64,000 nucleotides of DNA from Setomelanomma holmii (GCA_010015745.1 ML978156.1:789635-853634); one strand, 5' to 3'. Positions 12,220-25,051 are shown, numbered from the stretch's first letter. The notes: a model not told the origin generated them from the letters alone. Program-made: numbers and translations.

Positions 12220-12575
12220 ATTGTTGTGGTGCTGACGTGCCCCAGTTTACCATGGTGTGAAGCTGCAGTGTTGGCGGGGGAACAGTGGCCGCTACGATTC
12301 TGTGGTGTTGAAGGCGCGTGAAAGAGCTCGACATGCGCCGAGGCCACTAGTGCGGCAGGGAGCTTGGACGCTAAATGTCTATCATGCACGGTCGATCCCC
12401 GCCCGGCCCAGCCAACGTCATCCTGCTTGCGAGTCTGCACAACAAACAGGCAGGCGCTTCTCCTCTCCTGCAACCTGGTCACATTGTGGTAATAGAGCGA
12501 CGAAGTTATATTACATATCACATTCACTCTCGCCGGCTGCATAGCTCATCACCTCCCAGATCCATCGTCTTCACC
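12220..12575. promoter_or_regulatory. Bidirectional intergenic region between CFT1 and the LMBD1-like gene
   Basis: 356 bp separate the two divergent start codons, so both promoters and 5' leaders must lie here. I see no strong TATA box. The LMBD1-like start has a good fungal context (CACCATGG). Confidence 0.5.
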
Positions 12576-14420
12576 ATGGCGCTCATCCAAACAAGCCTAA
12601 TCTGGGTGGCCTACGCCGTCGCCATTGCCATCCTCCTCGCCATAGCCGCCATCTTCGTCTTCCTGTACCAGAAGCCCAGAGATCGTGCAGCTTCGGTCAC
12701 GATTGTCTGCATCTTCACTACCCTTGCGCTGCTGGCAACGGTACTCCTCATCCCAGTCGACGTTGCTCTCGTCTCATCTACCTCCAAGTCGAGTGAGGGT
12801 CGCAAGAAGGACTGGGCAACACCTGAGAAGGTCCACGACATTGTTCACACCCTCGAGATTGTCTACTACATGCTATACTCGCTCGATGCGCTGCTCTGCC
12901 TGCTTGTCGTACCCTTCACCTACTTCTTCTACGAAGAGTACGATGAGGATGCGGCAGAACACGGAGAGCAGACAGTTGGGCAGCGCATCTGGGGAGCATT
13001 CAAGTACACGATCGCCTTCATCATTTTCGTTGTCATCCTCTTCCTGATTGGCTTCTTCGTGCCCTTTGCAAAGCAAGCCAAGGACGACAAGCGCCTCGAT
13101 TTGGATTACTTCAAGCACCTTCTGTCGGAAAACCGTGAGTACCCATAGTGCAAGGTGCTCAATCCGTGGCTAACAACTCCAGATGGCGAGCGAGCTCTTG
13201 CATTCGGCCTCGGTCTCCTCATGACCATCGGCACCATCCTCTTCGTCCTCTACACCGGCGCCGGCATGGCACTGCTCCCCGTGGCTATGATCAAGTCTGC
13301 ACCATATGTGTCGAATCCAGCTCTGGCTGCCAGCACCGCATCCCAACTGGAGTCCAATCGCGAGCGCCAGAGGCAGCTCGAGGGTCGCAACGAGGGCCGC
13401 GAGGGTGCACTTGACGCCCGCGATAGGCGCGAGCTGGAGTCTCTGATTCGCGAAGAGCGCACCCTCATCCGTCGCGAGCGTCTTGCTGCCGAGAACAGTG
13501 GTGAGGACCGCCACTGGGTCGTGAAGGCGTGGATCAAGATCGAGGCTGTCTTCCGCCCGCTCAAGCTGATTGGCGGACTTCTCTTGATCGTTGTTGCCTT
13601 GTTTATCTTCACTAGCATGCTCATCACAGGTATCGACAAGGCAAAGAACTCCATCTGCGGAGCCCACTGTGGTTACATCCTCGGACACATCAACATTTTC
13701 CAGCCACTCAATTGGGTCCTGGTCAAGTCGTCCAAGGTCTTCCCTATCGACTACGTCCTGTTCCTCCTCTTGGTTCTCTTTTTCTTTGCTGCATCCGTTG
13801 TCGGCATCGCCACCGCAGGCATCCGATTCCTTTGGCTCACCATCTTCAGGATCCGCAAAGGCCACACCTCTCCGCAAGCCCTGCTCATGGCCACTGTCCT
13901 GCTCACCCTCATCACGCTTGGCATCAACTACTCCGTCGCCATGGTCGTTGCGCCGCAGTATGCCACCTTTGGCCCCCAAACATACTGCGATCTGTCCACC
14001 AACTCTCGCGACGAGATCCCAGACTGCTCGGAACACAAGAACTTGATCAAGTCGTGTAGCGAGCTTGCCACAAACCCAAACGCACAGGATGTGTGCACAC
14101 CATCAGTGCTCAGCACTTTCATCAACCGCATTACCATCAACTTCCCCTTCTTTGGTGTAGTGCTCTTTTGGGCTCAGTTCGCCTTCCTCGGCGTATACCT
14201 GGTCGTATTCGTCACCACTCTGTTCAGAGTGCCCAAGATCGACCAGGACCAAGTCGATCGCGACCTCGAGGAGGAAGAAGAGGAAGGCCTCCTTGCCAGC
14301 ACTGGTCGTAGGTTCAATGCTACCTGGCAGGACATCACTGGCCGCTCCAAACAGTCATCTTATGGCACGACTGAGTCGAGGAACGGTGAGAGGAGTGGCG
14401 AGGGGTTGTTCTCGGATTGA
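12576..14420 (+). CDS. LMBR1-like membrane protein, probable lysosomal (vacuolar) cobalamin transporter
   Basis: Two exons, 12576-13134 and 13183-14420, with a 48-bp intron (GTGAGT...CTCCAG); 598 residues. It belongs to the LMBR1/LMBD1 family, multi-pass proteins of the lysosome or vacuole membrane named after human cobalamin export. Most fungi do not use cobalamin, so the true fungal substrate is unknown. Several transmembrane segments are visible: the first 30 residues (WVAYAVAIAILLAIAAIFVF), then LLCLLVVPFTYFF, IAFIIFVVILFLIGFFVPF, LLMTIGTILFVLYTGAGMAL, LIGGLLLIVVALFIF and more. A charged Arg/Glu-rich cytoplasmic loop (about residues 230-300) and the family block IFQPLNWVLVKSSKVFPIDY support the call. 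The splice joins LLSEN to HGERALAFG. The C-terminal tail is acidic and soluble. A long antisense open frame over exon 2 is a shadow. Confidence 0.92.
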
Positions 14421-16588
14421 GTCAACCTTCGCAAGGTCAATCACTGGGGATGTAAATTGAAGAGTAAGTAATGATGAGGGGTTGCATTTAAGAGATTGAA
14501 AGGTTGCCCATGGGTACATATGTTGCTCTAGCATTGTTTAGCGAAACTTCCTTGGTTCAATTTGGATGGAATGGGTTATGATACCTCGTAGTCACATGGC
14601 GTTAGCAACTTCAATGTGATCATATAGTGTGTAGTTTGAAAACATGAAAGTTGAGTTGTTAATGTCCATTTTCACTTGTTTCTTGTCGGTATTGTACATC
14701 GTTGCTAATAGATCCCCTCCAACAATGTAGATCGGTGTGAAGATGGCAATTTCCCTTCTTCAGTCAGCACCAAAACTGATGCCAAACCAATGAAAGCAGA
14801 TCTCATATAACACAATAGTGACATTCTGAGCTGGGCAGGGACTTTCGACAAATACCGCCATCCTCAAAGCGTTATACCCGCGGGCAAGAGCGAAGCTCGA
14901 GTAGCTCCCGCGTCCAACAGTGAGCCAGCAGACAGTTCGCGCCGGCGCAATCCGTCTGCCGTCCAATCACGCAAGCGAGTCAAGTTCTGCTCGCGCGGCC
15001 GAGGGGTCGGCTGGTACCTCGCGGATGGACTGCATTTCAGTTATCACCGACGAAGCACGTTGCGCGTACAGAGCAGTGTCATCGTCGCCAGGCTCGGTAT
15101 CCGCAGTAGGACGGTCGAGTCCTGTTCATCCATGGACTCACAAAAGCTCGATTGGGCCAGCCAAGTCGAGGCTCTGCTCCCGAACCATTTGTATCGACGC
15201 GCTGGACGTGTTGATACCATCAAGACGGGTGCAGTGTGAGTGCGGTCCGTAAGTTCTTGGTGTGAAAGTTGCCTGAGATCTGTCACTGCGCAGTCGGGAA
15301 AGTGCAAGTTGCGCTTGACATTGATAACGTCGTTCCTGTATTCTGTTCTACATTGTCAGTAGTCTTTAGTGACTCTTGCCCCACCTATGTCCTCCAAGTT
15401 TGGTTCACGAGTGCTACTGTCCTTGTTCAGTTGTTTCTTGTCCTTGGATCGCTTTTGGTGTTTCGTCGTTGAGTTCTGCCGTCGGGTCGCTGCTGTCTTC
15501 TGGGACGTCCGATGGTGCAGCGTTCACTGATCAGGGCGTGATTGTGGGCGTGTTCTCACCCGCTAGGGTAAGTGTGGGTGCGGCGGTAACAGTGCAAAAG
15601 AGTTGCTCGAGCCGTGATGTAAGAGAGAAGGACGAGGGATGTGTGAGAGGGGTTACAAGGCAGATGTATTCGGCCCACCTCGCTTATGGTACTTCACGCG
15701 CAAGCATTTGGTCGTATCATGTGCTTGGATCTGAGGTGAAGGTGAGAGATCCGAAGTGAGGCCTTGACCTCGATCCCTTCGCGCACCCTGAAACAGAAAT
15801 AGATCTTACAATGAATGCTTCGGGATCCAATGGTCTTAGCCATTGATCAAGTTTCTTTCAACTACTTACACATATATGGACGTCCGGATATGCTATAGCT
15901 ACGAGTCTCTACACAGAATTGTTCGGTGCAAAAGAAGCTTTTGCAGGGCTCAGTATTAGGCGTACTGATCAAGACATGGTGTGAGAATGGTATTTGAGAG
16001 CATTGTCATTGAAAGTACGTCTTTGAGATAGATAATTTGTTAGATCGAAACCTGTTTTGGCCTGTCAGGAGTTGGACAACACTTGGCATAGAGACATGAG
16101 GGAGTGTCGCAAGATCCCAACCAAATCAACTTCCATAGAGGAGCGCCGACGTTCCGGATAGTGTGTACGAGATGTGATAGAGCCTGCAAATTCACCGTAA
16201 CTTTCCAGCCAAGGTGAATGACGCCTAGAGTTTGGAGCGCATTTAGGAAAGCAACGTTCGGAAGTAGTTCTATGGTACACGAGGGTGGGAAGCACGGAAG
16301 GTAGATAAGAAGGAGTTGAAGAGTTGAGTGTTTAGCCTATAGTGGCTCCTAGTGTACGTTGTGGCTGCGAGGAGTCTCGGGTAAATGCTGCATGCAGGCA
16401 GTGTTTCGGGTAAGCCGCGAACATCTCCTACCACACAACTCGGCACATTGTCGACAGGACGATGTAAGTCAAGCGCTATGTCAAGCGCGATGAGGGGAGG
16501 TATGAGGCATAAATGTATGCGCTGCGCTTTTCTTCAATGCTTTTGCTTCTTCACATCTATTGCCAACCTCTGATCTGAATCAAACATC
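14421..16588. other. Intergenic region with one diverged repeat copy
   Basis: About 2.2 kb without a recognisable gene. It holds the repeat at 14811-15270 described separately. The rest shows only short, unrelated open frames. Confidence 0.5.
14811..15270 (+). repeat. Diverged dispersed repeat, copy A
   Basis: This segment resembles 42691-43190 in the same orientation. Shared blocks in the same order include ACACAATAGTGA, GCTGGG.AG.GACT, CGCCATCCTC, TATACCCG, GCTCCCGC, GAGCAGTGTC, GTCGCCAG, CTGTTCATCCA and GTGAGTGC. Identity between blocks is low and indels are common, so the copies are old. No terminal repeats or recognisable coding domain are seen in this copy. Confidence 0.55.
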
Positions 16589-17905
16589 ATGGCCCCAATC
16601 AAAGGTAAGTAGTCCATGTACGAACTGATTGTGAGACAAATATTGACTTTATATCTACGCCTCTGTAGTTGGCGTGATCGGCTACGGCTTCGCAGCAAAA
16701 AGCTTCCACCTCCCATTCATCAATGCCATTCCAGACTACGAAGTTGTCGCGATCCTGCAAAGAGCGGAAGCACCTACAGATCCAGCATCGATTGCGAGAG
16801 GAACGCACTGCTCCTTTGACTTCCTCCAGGTCAAGCACCACAGGACTGCAGATGCCTTCTTTGCGGACTCGGAGATAGACTTCGTTGTTGTCGCATCGCA
16901 TGCTGATACGCATGTTTCTTTCGCAGAGCAAGCGTTGAAGGCTGGCAAGCATGGTGCGTACAAAGTGTCAGAGCTCACAACGAGACCATGGCTGACTTGT
17001 TGTTTCAGTGATCATCGACAAGCCCTTTGCGAGAACGACTGAGGAGGCAGATTCGGTCATAAAACTCGCAAAGGAAAAGGGACTCGTACTTACGTGCTTC
17101 CAAAATCGACGATACGTAAGCCATTCGTTCTGCATCATGCGCGCATCAGCTGATCAGCACTTTGCAACTGTAGGATGGCGACTTCTTGACCGTACGAGAA
17201 ATTCTGCAAAAGGATGCGCTAGGCGATATCAACGAAGCTGAGATCCATTACGACTTCGATAGAGCCCCTTGGCTGAAGTTCATGACAAGCAAGGATTACA
17301 CTGCTGGTGATGGGCACACGTTCGGTCTGGGCACACATAGCCTCGATCAAGCGTACGTTCTCTTTGGACGTCCCGCATCGGTCACCGCCTTCTTCCGCGC
17401 GCAACGAGGCATTGCGAGTGAGGTGGAAGACTCGTTCACAATCATTCTCCAATACGATGGACCGCAAAAGGGCCTGCTGGTGACGGTCAAGACATGCGTC
17501 GTTTCGCCGATGGCGCAACAGCTCAAGTTCTGGATTCGTGGCACAAAGGGCTCGTACATCAAATTTCAGCAGAGAAGCTCATGTCCCCAGGAAGAAGACA
17601 TAGCTCGGGGCGCGCAGCCGTTGGATCAAGACTTCGCTGCTGAATCGGATGCGCTAAGAGGTGTTCTCACTACGTACGAAGAGTTCGACGAAAGCATACA
17701 GGCCTTCGATAAAGAGTCGCAGAGATATGTGGGGAAGTACCCGACGGTGAGAGGGCGTTGGATGCGACTCTACCAGAATGTGGCCGATGCCATCAATGGC
17801 AAGGATGAGTTGGCTATCAAGGCCGTGGAGGTTCGAGATGTGCTAAGGATCATAGAGCTCGCAAGAAAGTCACATGAGCGAGGTGTGACCGTTACTTGGA
17901 AATAG
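16589..17905 (+). CDS. Gfo/Idh/MocA-family NAD(P)-dependent oxidoreductase
   Basis: Four exons: 16589-16604 (16 nt), 16669-16953, 17009-17115 and 17174-17905; 379 residues. Introns are 64, 55 and 58 bp with good donors (GTAAGT, GTGCGT, GTAAGC). The N-terminal Rossmann fold is seen as VGVIGYGFAAKSFHLPF (glycine-rich dinucleotide loop, residues 6-22). The family block around the catalytic lysine is VIIDKPFARTTEEADSVI (usually EKP; here DKP), and FFADSEIDFVVVASHADTHV precedes it. The C-terminal substrate domain has IHYDFDRAPW and LGTHSLDQAYVLFG. Such enzymes oxidise or reduce sugars, inositols or trans-dihydrodiols; the substrate here is unknown. The 16-nt first exon (MAPIK) is typical of this fungal subgroup. 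It has no co-oriented partner that suggests a pathway. Confidence 0.92.
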
Positions 17906-18585
17906 ACGACTACCAAGTGACTTAGCAAAGGTGTCTTGTCTTCAGGATATATTAAATACTTCTCTCACACTAATGCATAGGAAGAAGCTTTGGTCGCGCC
18001 CATGTGGTGTTGCTTGAGTAAGGAAATTGAGGAGCAAGGTAGTATCGGTCTCTCAACTCCTAACTATGACTTAGCATACCTACTGGCGAGAATGCACATA
18101 TGTCGGCATCCTTTTATGGTATTTTGTATCGTTCGCACTGCAGATTCGTAATCACTCTCCAGCACTAAACTTCCAATGAAGTGAAAGGGAAACAATGGGT
18201 GACCACGTACTTTCCGCTGCTGCAGCGGTTCTTTCTAGCCACCCACAAGCACTGTTAGATATTGGTCGACAACTTACACAAAATCCTCGACTCCTGACTG
18301 CCTGTTCGATATACCAGGCGCCCAGCCTTTTATTCCTCGCCATCCAACCATTGCCATGGCACCGTGGATCCCTTTCGAACCACCACCTTCCCCAATCCCC
18401 GACCCGACGCCCTCCGCTATCCTGCGCAAATACACGGGTACTTTCCGCGCACCCGACAACACCGCACACCCGACAACACCGCACTCTCCATCGCGCTGAC
18501 TAGGAACTCGCTATACATCACGTACCCAACCACACTTTTCGAGTCCAGTGTTTCCGCAATCAAGACCGAGGAGCAAAAGTCCGTC
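17906..18585. other. Intergenic stretch
   Basis: About 680 bp. From 18359 an ATG opens a short proline-rich frame (MAPWIPFEPPPSPIP...) that ends after about 47 codons; it could be a 5' exon of the next gene but I found no convincing splice. Nothing else is seen. Confidence 0.35.
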
Positions 18586-19093
18586 ATGGCGACACCTGAC
18601 ACAGCACCAAACACAGCAGCCTCAACCACAGCACCAAAGCCAGCCACCTCAAAGAAAGTCACTCCAAGGACGGCCAATTCGAGCATCGGTAAGGTTGAAG
18701 CCAAAGCTGCCCGCAAAGCCCCGCTCAAGTCTGGCCAACTGGAAATCTGCTGCTAATCCTCAAGAGTCCAGCATCGCGACCACTGCTTCCACTACAGCCA
18801 CTCCTACTCCTACCGCTCGTACAACTATGCCTCCTTCCAACCCCACTGTAACCCCCACACCGATGACCAAGACCTCACTTCTCTACCTGGCAATCAACGG
18901 CGTCCCGCAGACTCGCGTTAGCGGCGATACGCCTGAGGGAACGGAGATGGATAAGGAGTTGCAGGCGATGGGATTAGTAGCGCCCGAGAACAAGTTGTTG
19001 GGGTTTGATGTGAGAAGGGGAAAGGTTAGGGGTGTTAGGGTCGGGGCAGTCATGTTTGGGAGGAAGAAGGAGAAGGAGAATGGAAAGGAATGA
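18586..19093 (+). CDS. Small hypothetical protein with a Ser/Thr/Pro-rich N-terminal half
   Basis: I do not recognise the family. Two exons are proposed: 18586-18688 and 18765-19093, with a 76-bp intron (donor GTAAGG, branch GCTAATC, acceptor CTCAAG), giving 143 residues. ATG 18586 has a good context (GTCATGGCG). The N-terminal half is low-complexity (Ala, Thr, Pro, Ser). The C-terminal half is ordered in character, with SLLYLAINGVPQTRVSGDTP and MGLVAPENKLLGFDVRRG, and ends in a basic tail KKEKENGKE. No signal peptide or membrane segment is visible. The open frame extends upstream without a stop to about 18364, so an upstream start through another intron is possible. Confidence 0.5.
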
Positions 19094-19444
19094 GATGGTG
19101 AGCATGTGTAGAGAGAGTCTGAGACCTATCTGGAGTGGAGTATTGGGGAGCAAAGTCAAATGGGAAGGGCAATGGGTGCGTGGATCCAGTTGTGGCGGAT
19201 GGTCGACCAGAGGTGGAATGGTATCGACGGGCAGGTCCTGCGGGTATGCTTGCCGTAAAGGTTCGGCATCTAACTTTACGTTATTTCTGGTTAGCAAATG
19301 ACTCACAATCATGGCATGAAACATACCTAAGTCCGCTCACACACCCTTAAGAGCTTTCTCCCTACCAGCCAACGCCTGCGGTGCCTACTAATACAGATAC
19401 CTCCCACCGCAAACTACCCATCACAACACCTCTTCTTTCAGCAC

Positions 19445-20920
19445 TCATACATCACCCACGACCCTCCAACTCTTCCCCATCAACACATTACTCTCCTCAC
19501 ACCCCTCATCAACCAACTTCCTACTCCCCTCAGCTCCAACAACCGGCAACTTCACCTCAAACCTCTTGCCCTGCCCGGCACTCTTCCCCTCGATCTCACC
19601 CTTAAAGCGCACATACTCAGGCAACAAATCCAACTGCTTCAACACCGTCGCCTGATCCCAGCTAATATGCTCATGACACAGGCGATCTCCGCGCATCGCG
19701 ACGACACTGGTAAACGGAATCTCGAGTTTCTTTCCAGTCGGCGGGATGCCAGGTATGAGCCAGGGTACTTCGGACGTATGAGTGAGGCCGAAGACGAATT
19801 CGTCGATGACGCGATCGATGCCAACGGTGCGGGAGACGAGGGAGAGGGAGGTGTCGGGTGGGTTTGAGAAGATGAAGTGGTGCGTGTAGAAGGTTGTTAG
19901 ATTTTCTTTGCCTATGCCGCCGCTAGATAATTATGTCAATACTTCCACAACTGTGGTCAAATAAGGGAATATCGAAGGGGGGAAGACGTACGTCATGGTT
20001 GGTATGTGGTTCACATAAGGTTGAGCGACCATTGTAGCCATGGTCTTTTCAACATCTCTTTCGCCGAATTCATACCGACAATGCTCGTCCCAGACTGCTT
20101 CGAGATCAAACCACGGGCCATCAAGGTGCTTTTTGATGAATAAAAGACTTCTTGTATGCGCAATGCCTGCGCTTCTCTTGTGGTAATCACCGTCTGCAGG
20201 TAACACCCAGCCCGAATCTTTCTTTGCGTCATCGTACCGGTACGTCTTGACTGATCCTTCGAATGGCTTGCTGGTCTGCGAGTCTGGGACAAGGGAGACG
20301 GATTCGCGCCGGGCAGTATGTATGCCAGGAATGTGGATGAGTTGTGGTGGAAGCGAAGAGGCGGGCTGGTTCAATGTTGTGAACTTCTTGCCGCCGTACG
20401 AGACCAGAGCTTTGACCTCCGGGGATAGGTAGGCTGCCTCTTCGATGTAGAGTGGTATGCGGGAGAGGTAGGCTGGATAAGTTTTAGTGTGTTGGGTCAT
20501 CGCAGGATTTCAAATCTCGTAGATCCGGAACTCCTGCTCTTGCCGATCGACATATTTCAGTGAAGAGAGAAGACAGTTCTTACAAATCAGGCCAACTCCC
20601 TGCTCATACTCGCAGTTCTCGCAACCCTTCAAGATCTCCAAAACCTTCTGCAGCGGAAACTCTCCACCATCCTCGACCTTACCCGGCACCAGTAGTTGCA
20701 CTACTGCGAATCCTTCTTCCGCCCATTTCTGCAGCGGCGGCGGGTCCAAATGCTTTTCGCTTTTCTCAATTAGTGCATAGTGATCCAGTACCAGAATCAG
20801 TCCTGGCCCTTTGCCTCGTCGCGACAATGGAGCTTGCAGTGTGATATGTGGAGATATTTCCTGTGGTTCAGGATAGGAAAGAGGGGCATCAGATGATAGT
20901 GGGGTAGCTTGCTCGCCCAT
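19445..20920 (-). CDS. Dienelactone hydrolase-like / SnoaL-like two-domain protein (carboxymethylenebutenolidase-type)
   Basis: Three exons: 20920-20584, 20472-19992 and 19922-19445; introns of 111 bp (GTAAGA...TATCCAG) and 69 bp (GTACGT...TATCTAG); 431 residues. The first 190 residues resemble an alpha/beta-hydrolase of the dienelactone hydrolase type (GLILVLDHYALIEKSEKH, AEEGFAVVQLLVPGK, GVGLISYLSRIPLYIEEAA, VKALVSYGGKKF). The C-terminal half resembles a SnoaL/NTF2-like domain (GGIGKENLTTFYTHHFIFSN, GIDRVIDEFVFGLTHTSEVP, DRLCHEHISWDQATVL). The usual nucleophile Cys of dienelactone hydrolases is not evident at the expected GVGLISY turn, so catalysis in the first domain is doubtful. Substrate and role are unknown; the product is probably cytosolic. 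Splice joins restore continuous family-like sequence. Confidence 0.78.
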
Positions 20921-21804
20921 AGTGGCGATGCGACTTGCACAATTAATAGGGTCGCAAAGTAAGGGGATTCAAGAGTTGATGAGACACGAGATGTGAGTCA
21001 AGAGAAACAATGGTGTGGGGTAGAAAGTGGTACGAAGTTCAGGAGACAATGTTGTGCGCGAGCATGTCTGGGGTTTGTCGAGGGTTACGCAGCCGCTGCG
21101 AGGTTTGTAGCACGAGTTGCTCAGGTTGCATTCCGCTAGACTACGCATGGCCAGCTCGTGCTGGGTTTGGGCTTGTATACAGATAATGACAGGGGTAGTG
21201 GCTTGTTAGCGGCAAATAGTATATTACGAGAGAGGTATCGAAGCGCTCAAGCCACACCCAGTGCTTGATCTCAAATCATATGTAGGTTGGCAAACGGTTG
21301 AAGAGACTGCAATTTCCGAGAGAAGAGTAACGAGCTGCAAGGAGAAAATTGAACCAACCTTGAGTACCTTGATCGCCTACCAAAATTGCGAATTTTGTCT
21401 TCTCGGCTCGATTTATTTTCGGCGCAAAAGTTTTTGAGGTCGAGTTGCACAAAACGGGCACGGTACCTGTCTAATAATGGCATCAAACCTTGTTTTCATG
21501 TGAGATGTAACTGCACCAGACAAGGATGCATTCAATTGGATGGCAAAGCCAGCTTCCGCAGTCAATATCGCACTTTGAGGGTGCGATGGCGCCGTGATCG
21601 TCTGTGACACTAATATTGGGCCTCAAGTGGCTTTCGAAAGACGTGTTATACGATGGCTATGCTGTAAGCAGAGTAAAGTAGAGAGTTGAAGTGGGTATCG
21701 TGTAGTAAAGTAAATACAGATCGAACCAGCTACGCAGATGGCGAGGCGACTCTTCGAAAGTTCCGGCGAAGATACAATGCCCGGCGTCTTACGCGAGAAG
21801 AAGC
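20921..21804. other. Intergenic stretch between two minus-strand genes
   Basis: About 880 bp containing the 5' region of the SnoaL-like gene and the 3' region of MSH1. Only short open frames occur; nothing recognisable. Confidence 0.45.
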
Positions 21805-24800
21805 TTAGGATTGACGCGTCTTACTGGGAGTTTTGGACAAAAGGGCAGGTTTGAGCCGCTCCAGAACCTTGGCAGCAACCGAGATGGCGTCTTCGGGAAT
21901 CCCTGGAGAGGTCAGCGCCTTCAACTAAAGCAGATGGATAACATTGACTGAACTTACCAGCGACTCGAGCCACCTTCAAAGCGTGGCTCTCGCGATTCAC
22001 GCCTTTTCTAAGACGATGCACATACGAGAACTTACCATCTGGCTCCTCTCGTACATCGTTACAGTAGCAGCCAAGCTTCTCAAAGTTCTTGGTCATGTCC
22101 GTGAGTGCGTGGAAATGGGTCGCGAACAGGGTGCGGCATTGGTTGACATGATAGAGATGATGAAGACAGGCATAACTAACTGCAATGCCGTCTTCGGGTG
22201 TCGTTCCTCTTCCCACTTCGTCCATGATGATGAATGAACGCGGTGTCGCTTCCTTCAGGATTTGCGCAGTCTCGAGCATTTCGACCATAAAGGTTGACTG
22301 GTCTTGATACAGATTATCTGCAGAGCCAACCCGACTGAAGACCTTGTCCACGAGCCCAATTTCTGCGTACTCGGCGGGTACAAAAGATCCTGTTTGTGCA
22401 AGAATGGAAATCAGAGCATTCTGACGAAGGTAGGTACTCTTGCCCGCCATGTTCGGGCCGGTGATCAGCCAGATGCGCTCATTCTCCCCCAGAAGGCAGT
22501 CATTCGGAGCGAATAGACGACCCTGTCCCGCTAGACCTGCTTCGACTACAGGATGTCGTCCGCCAACGATGTTGTGCGATGTGCCTGCGCTTAGAATAGG
22601 GCGAACAAAGATATTCTCGACGGCAAGGAGAGCGAAGGCGCATGCTACGTCTAGCTCGTCGAGGACCGCGGCATTTCGGCGCAATTTGACGAGATTGTGA
22701 ACGACACCCTCTCGCAATTCACCAAGTACTCGCTGCTCTTCATTACGGATGCGAAAGCGAGTCTCGTCCATTTGTGCTCCAAGTCGCGTCCATTCCGGGA
22801 CTTGAAACGAGCGTGTCGACTTGCTGCTACTCAGGCTTTTCGGATAATGCGTGGAAGTGCGAGACGCGTCTTTGCCTTTCACGTGGGCGATATGCGCGAG
22901 ATTAGGCGTCCACTTCAATGTCAGACTCTCTGCGCCCATCTCGCGACGAAGTTCTTGTTCCAGCTGCGACTTCTTTTGGCCCATGTCATCTAGTGCATCG
23001 TGTAATCGCTTCAACATAGGGCTCGCATGGCGCTTCATGATATGTACGTCTTCCCGTCCATCAGTAGCGCTTTTGAAGGAGCCCACGATCACATGAGGTT
23101 TGGGCAGAATGCGTCTCGGTATCTCTTTGAGGTCCTCTTCTCCGGCTTCTCGACCAAGCACATCTTGTACCAGATCTGACATTTCCTCGGCCTCTTCATC
23201 CTGTCTCCTATGATATTCCGAGAGTCCGTCCTCATCAATGGCGTCTTGGATGCGTCGCGCGAGCTCCAAGGGATGACCCATGTCGAAGCGCCGTCCTAGT
23301 GCTGCGATGTCGCGCCTCCGTGTCGACTCCGAAGGCTTTCGTGCATCATCGTTCGGAACTGCCTTTCTGGAAGCTGCGTGATTCCGAAGGCTAAGAGCCA
23401 CATCTGCCGTCGTGAGAATTGTTTTGCACAATTCCATCAAATCGTCGGCGTCCCCTCGTCCATATGTAAACTTGGTTACCAGCCGTAGTGAATCGAACGT
23501 TCGCGCAAGCAATGAGATCATGTCTTGACGAAGCTGTGGGTACTGAATCATCTCCTCAACCAGATCCAGCCTGTTGTTGATCGTGGATAGCGACATGGAA
23601 GGCGCAGCTGTTCATATCAGCCAACGATTCGAGCCGTGCGACGGGTGTACTTTACATAAGCGTTGTGTGAGCAGCCTTGTACCGCTCTTTGTGACAGTCT
23701 TCTTCAATGAATGCAACAGACTGCCCTCGTAGGTGCCATCGCGGATGGTGCTTCGGATTTCGAGCGCTCTTAGAGTGTTCTTGTCAATGCTCATGTGCTC
23801 TTCAGCTTGGTGTCGCACGGGGGCCTGCAGTCGCGTCCGGGAGCCAAGGAGTTGATGCTCGACGTAGTGTAACAGCGAGCCACCGGCAGCGACTTCGCTA
23901 GGCGTGAATTCGGCTGTATCGAATTCGTCGACGACATCTTCTAACATTGAGACCCAATCTTTTATGGTCAACGGTACCTGTGAAGGCTCTTGGAAGGTGA
24001 CGAGGTGACCATCTTCTTGCAGTATGTTTACGATTCGTGAGTGTTCCATTTCTTGGAAGATGCTGTCCAGCACAATTTCTCGTGGTTTGATGCGAGCAAC
24101 CGCTGACGGCAATGAAGCAATGTCCGTGCTTTGTGTTAGAAAGTCTCCGCTCGACAGGTCGATCCAAGCTAAGCCAACCTCTGTGCGGGGCAAATTGAGG
24201 ACAGAAGATACGCTTGAGCTCCCTGGGCTTTCAGTGACTGCCTTTTCTTTTTCAAGTACTTCTGGGTCGACGTGGATACTGAGCAAATAGTTGTTATCCC
24301 AAGGGTCCATAAAATGCTCGTCAATCAAGGTACCTGGCGTCACGATACGTGAGACTTTCCGAGTATACTGAGGCTCTCCTTTAGCCTTCGCGGAAGCGTC
24401 GTTGAGATACTCATCGCTAATGGCGACATGTTTGTTAAGGTCGTGCACCAGTGTCTTGAGATAGCGATCGAGTTGATATGCAGGGAAGCCAGCCTGAACA
24501 ATATGAGCAACGTAGCTACGCTTCATCAGAAGCACCTACCATGGACACTGCCGGCTTCTTGCTGCCTTTGATGGTCTTCCTCTTGGACTTTCGCAGGTTT
24601 AGTAGGGGAGCAAACTCATCTGCATGCTCAAAATACAGCTTATCCAATTAGCAATGCTCGCTGGCTTCTGGAATCAGCGCACCTCGTAGAACCCTCCAAC
24701 ACGTGTGAGCAAGACACAATGGCTGAACTTGAGCATGTTGTTGCGAACCTGCTGCAGCAAGGGTGGATAATCTGGTTCGGTGTCATTCTGCGGAGGTAGC

Positions 24801-25051
24801 GCAATCGCCTTGATAGCGCCTTGCGGTATGTCATCAAGCTGGATGGTCGCCTTTCTCCGTGCCCCTCGTCGTTGAGGTTCTTGGAAGCATGTTCGCGAGA
24901 GGCGCCAGGCACGTGGTTTCGCGAACGGTCGCGTTGACGCGACAAAGGGGCCAATAGAAGCTGTGGTGTATGCTCTCGGACAGGCCTTGATGCAAAGGTC
25001 GGGCTGCGGTGGCAGGGGTCGCTTCAGTGCTCGACAATGCACAAGAAGCAT
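21805..25051 (-). CDS. MSH1: Mitochondrial DNA mismatch repair ATPase, MutS homologue 1
   Basis: Five exons: 25051-24683, 24638-24540, 24493-23656, 23607-21958 and 21902-21805; introns of 44, 46, 48 and 55 bp; 1,017 residues. The N-terminal MutS domain I has LLTRVGGFYE joined by splicing to LYFEHADEFAPLLNL and then GFPAYQLDRYLKTLVHDLNK. The core (FAPNDCLLGENERIWLITG) leads to the Walker A loop GPNMAGKST at about residue 820, with Walker B at SFIIMDEVGRGTTPEDG. The start ATG 25051 gives MLLVHCRALKRPLPPQP with basic residues and few acids, fitting a mitochondrial presequence; an upstream in-frame ATG at 25108 is possible. Msh1 acts on mismatches in mitochondrial DNA. It is divergent from HEM12, only 182 bp away. 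Confidence 0.93.

Noticed and set aside
13170..14036. 288-codon minus-strand open frame over exon 2 of the LMBD1-like gene
   Set aside because: It lies wholly opposite a well-supported membrane protein and is only acidic, low-complexity sequence produced by the complement of hydrophobic codons.
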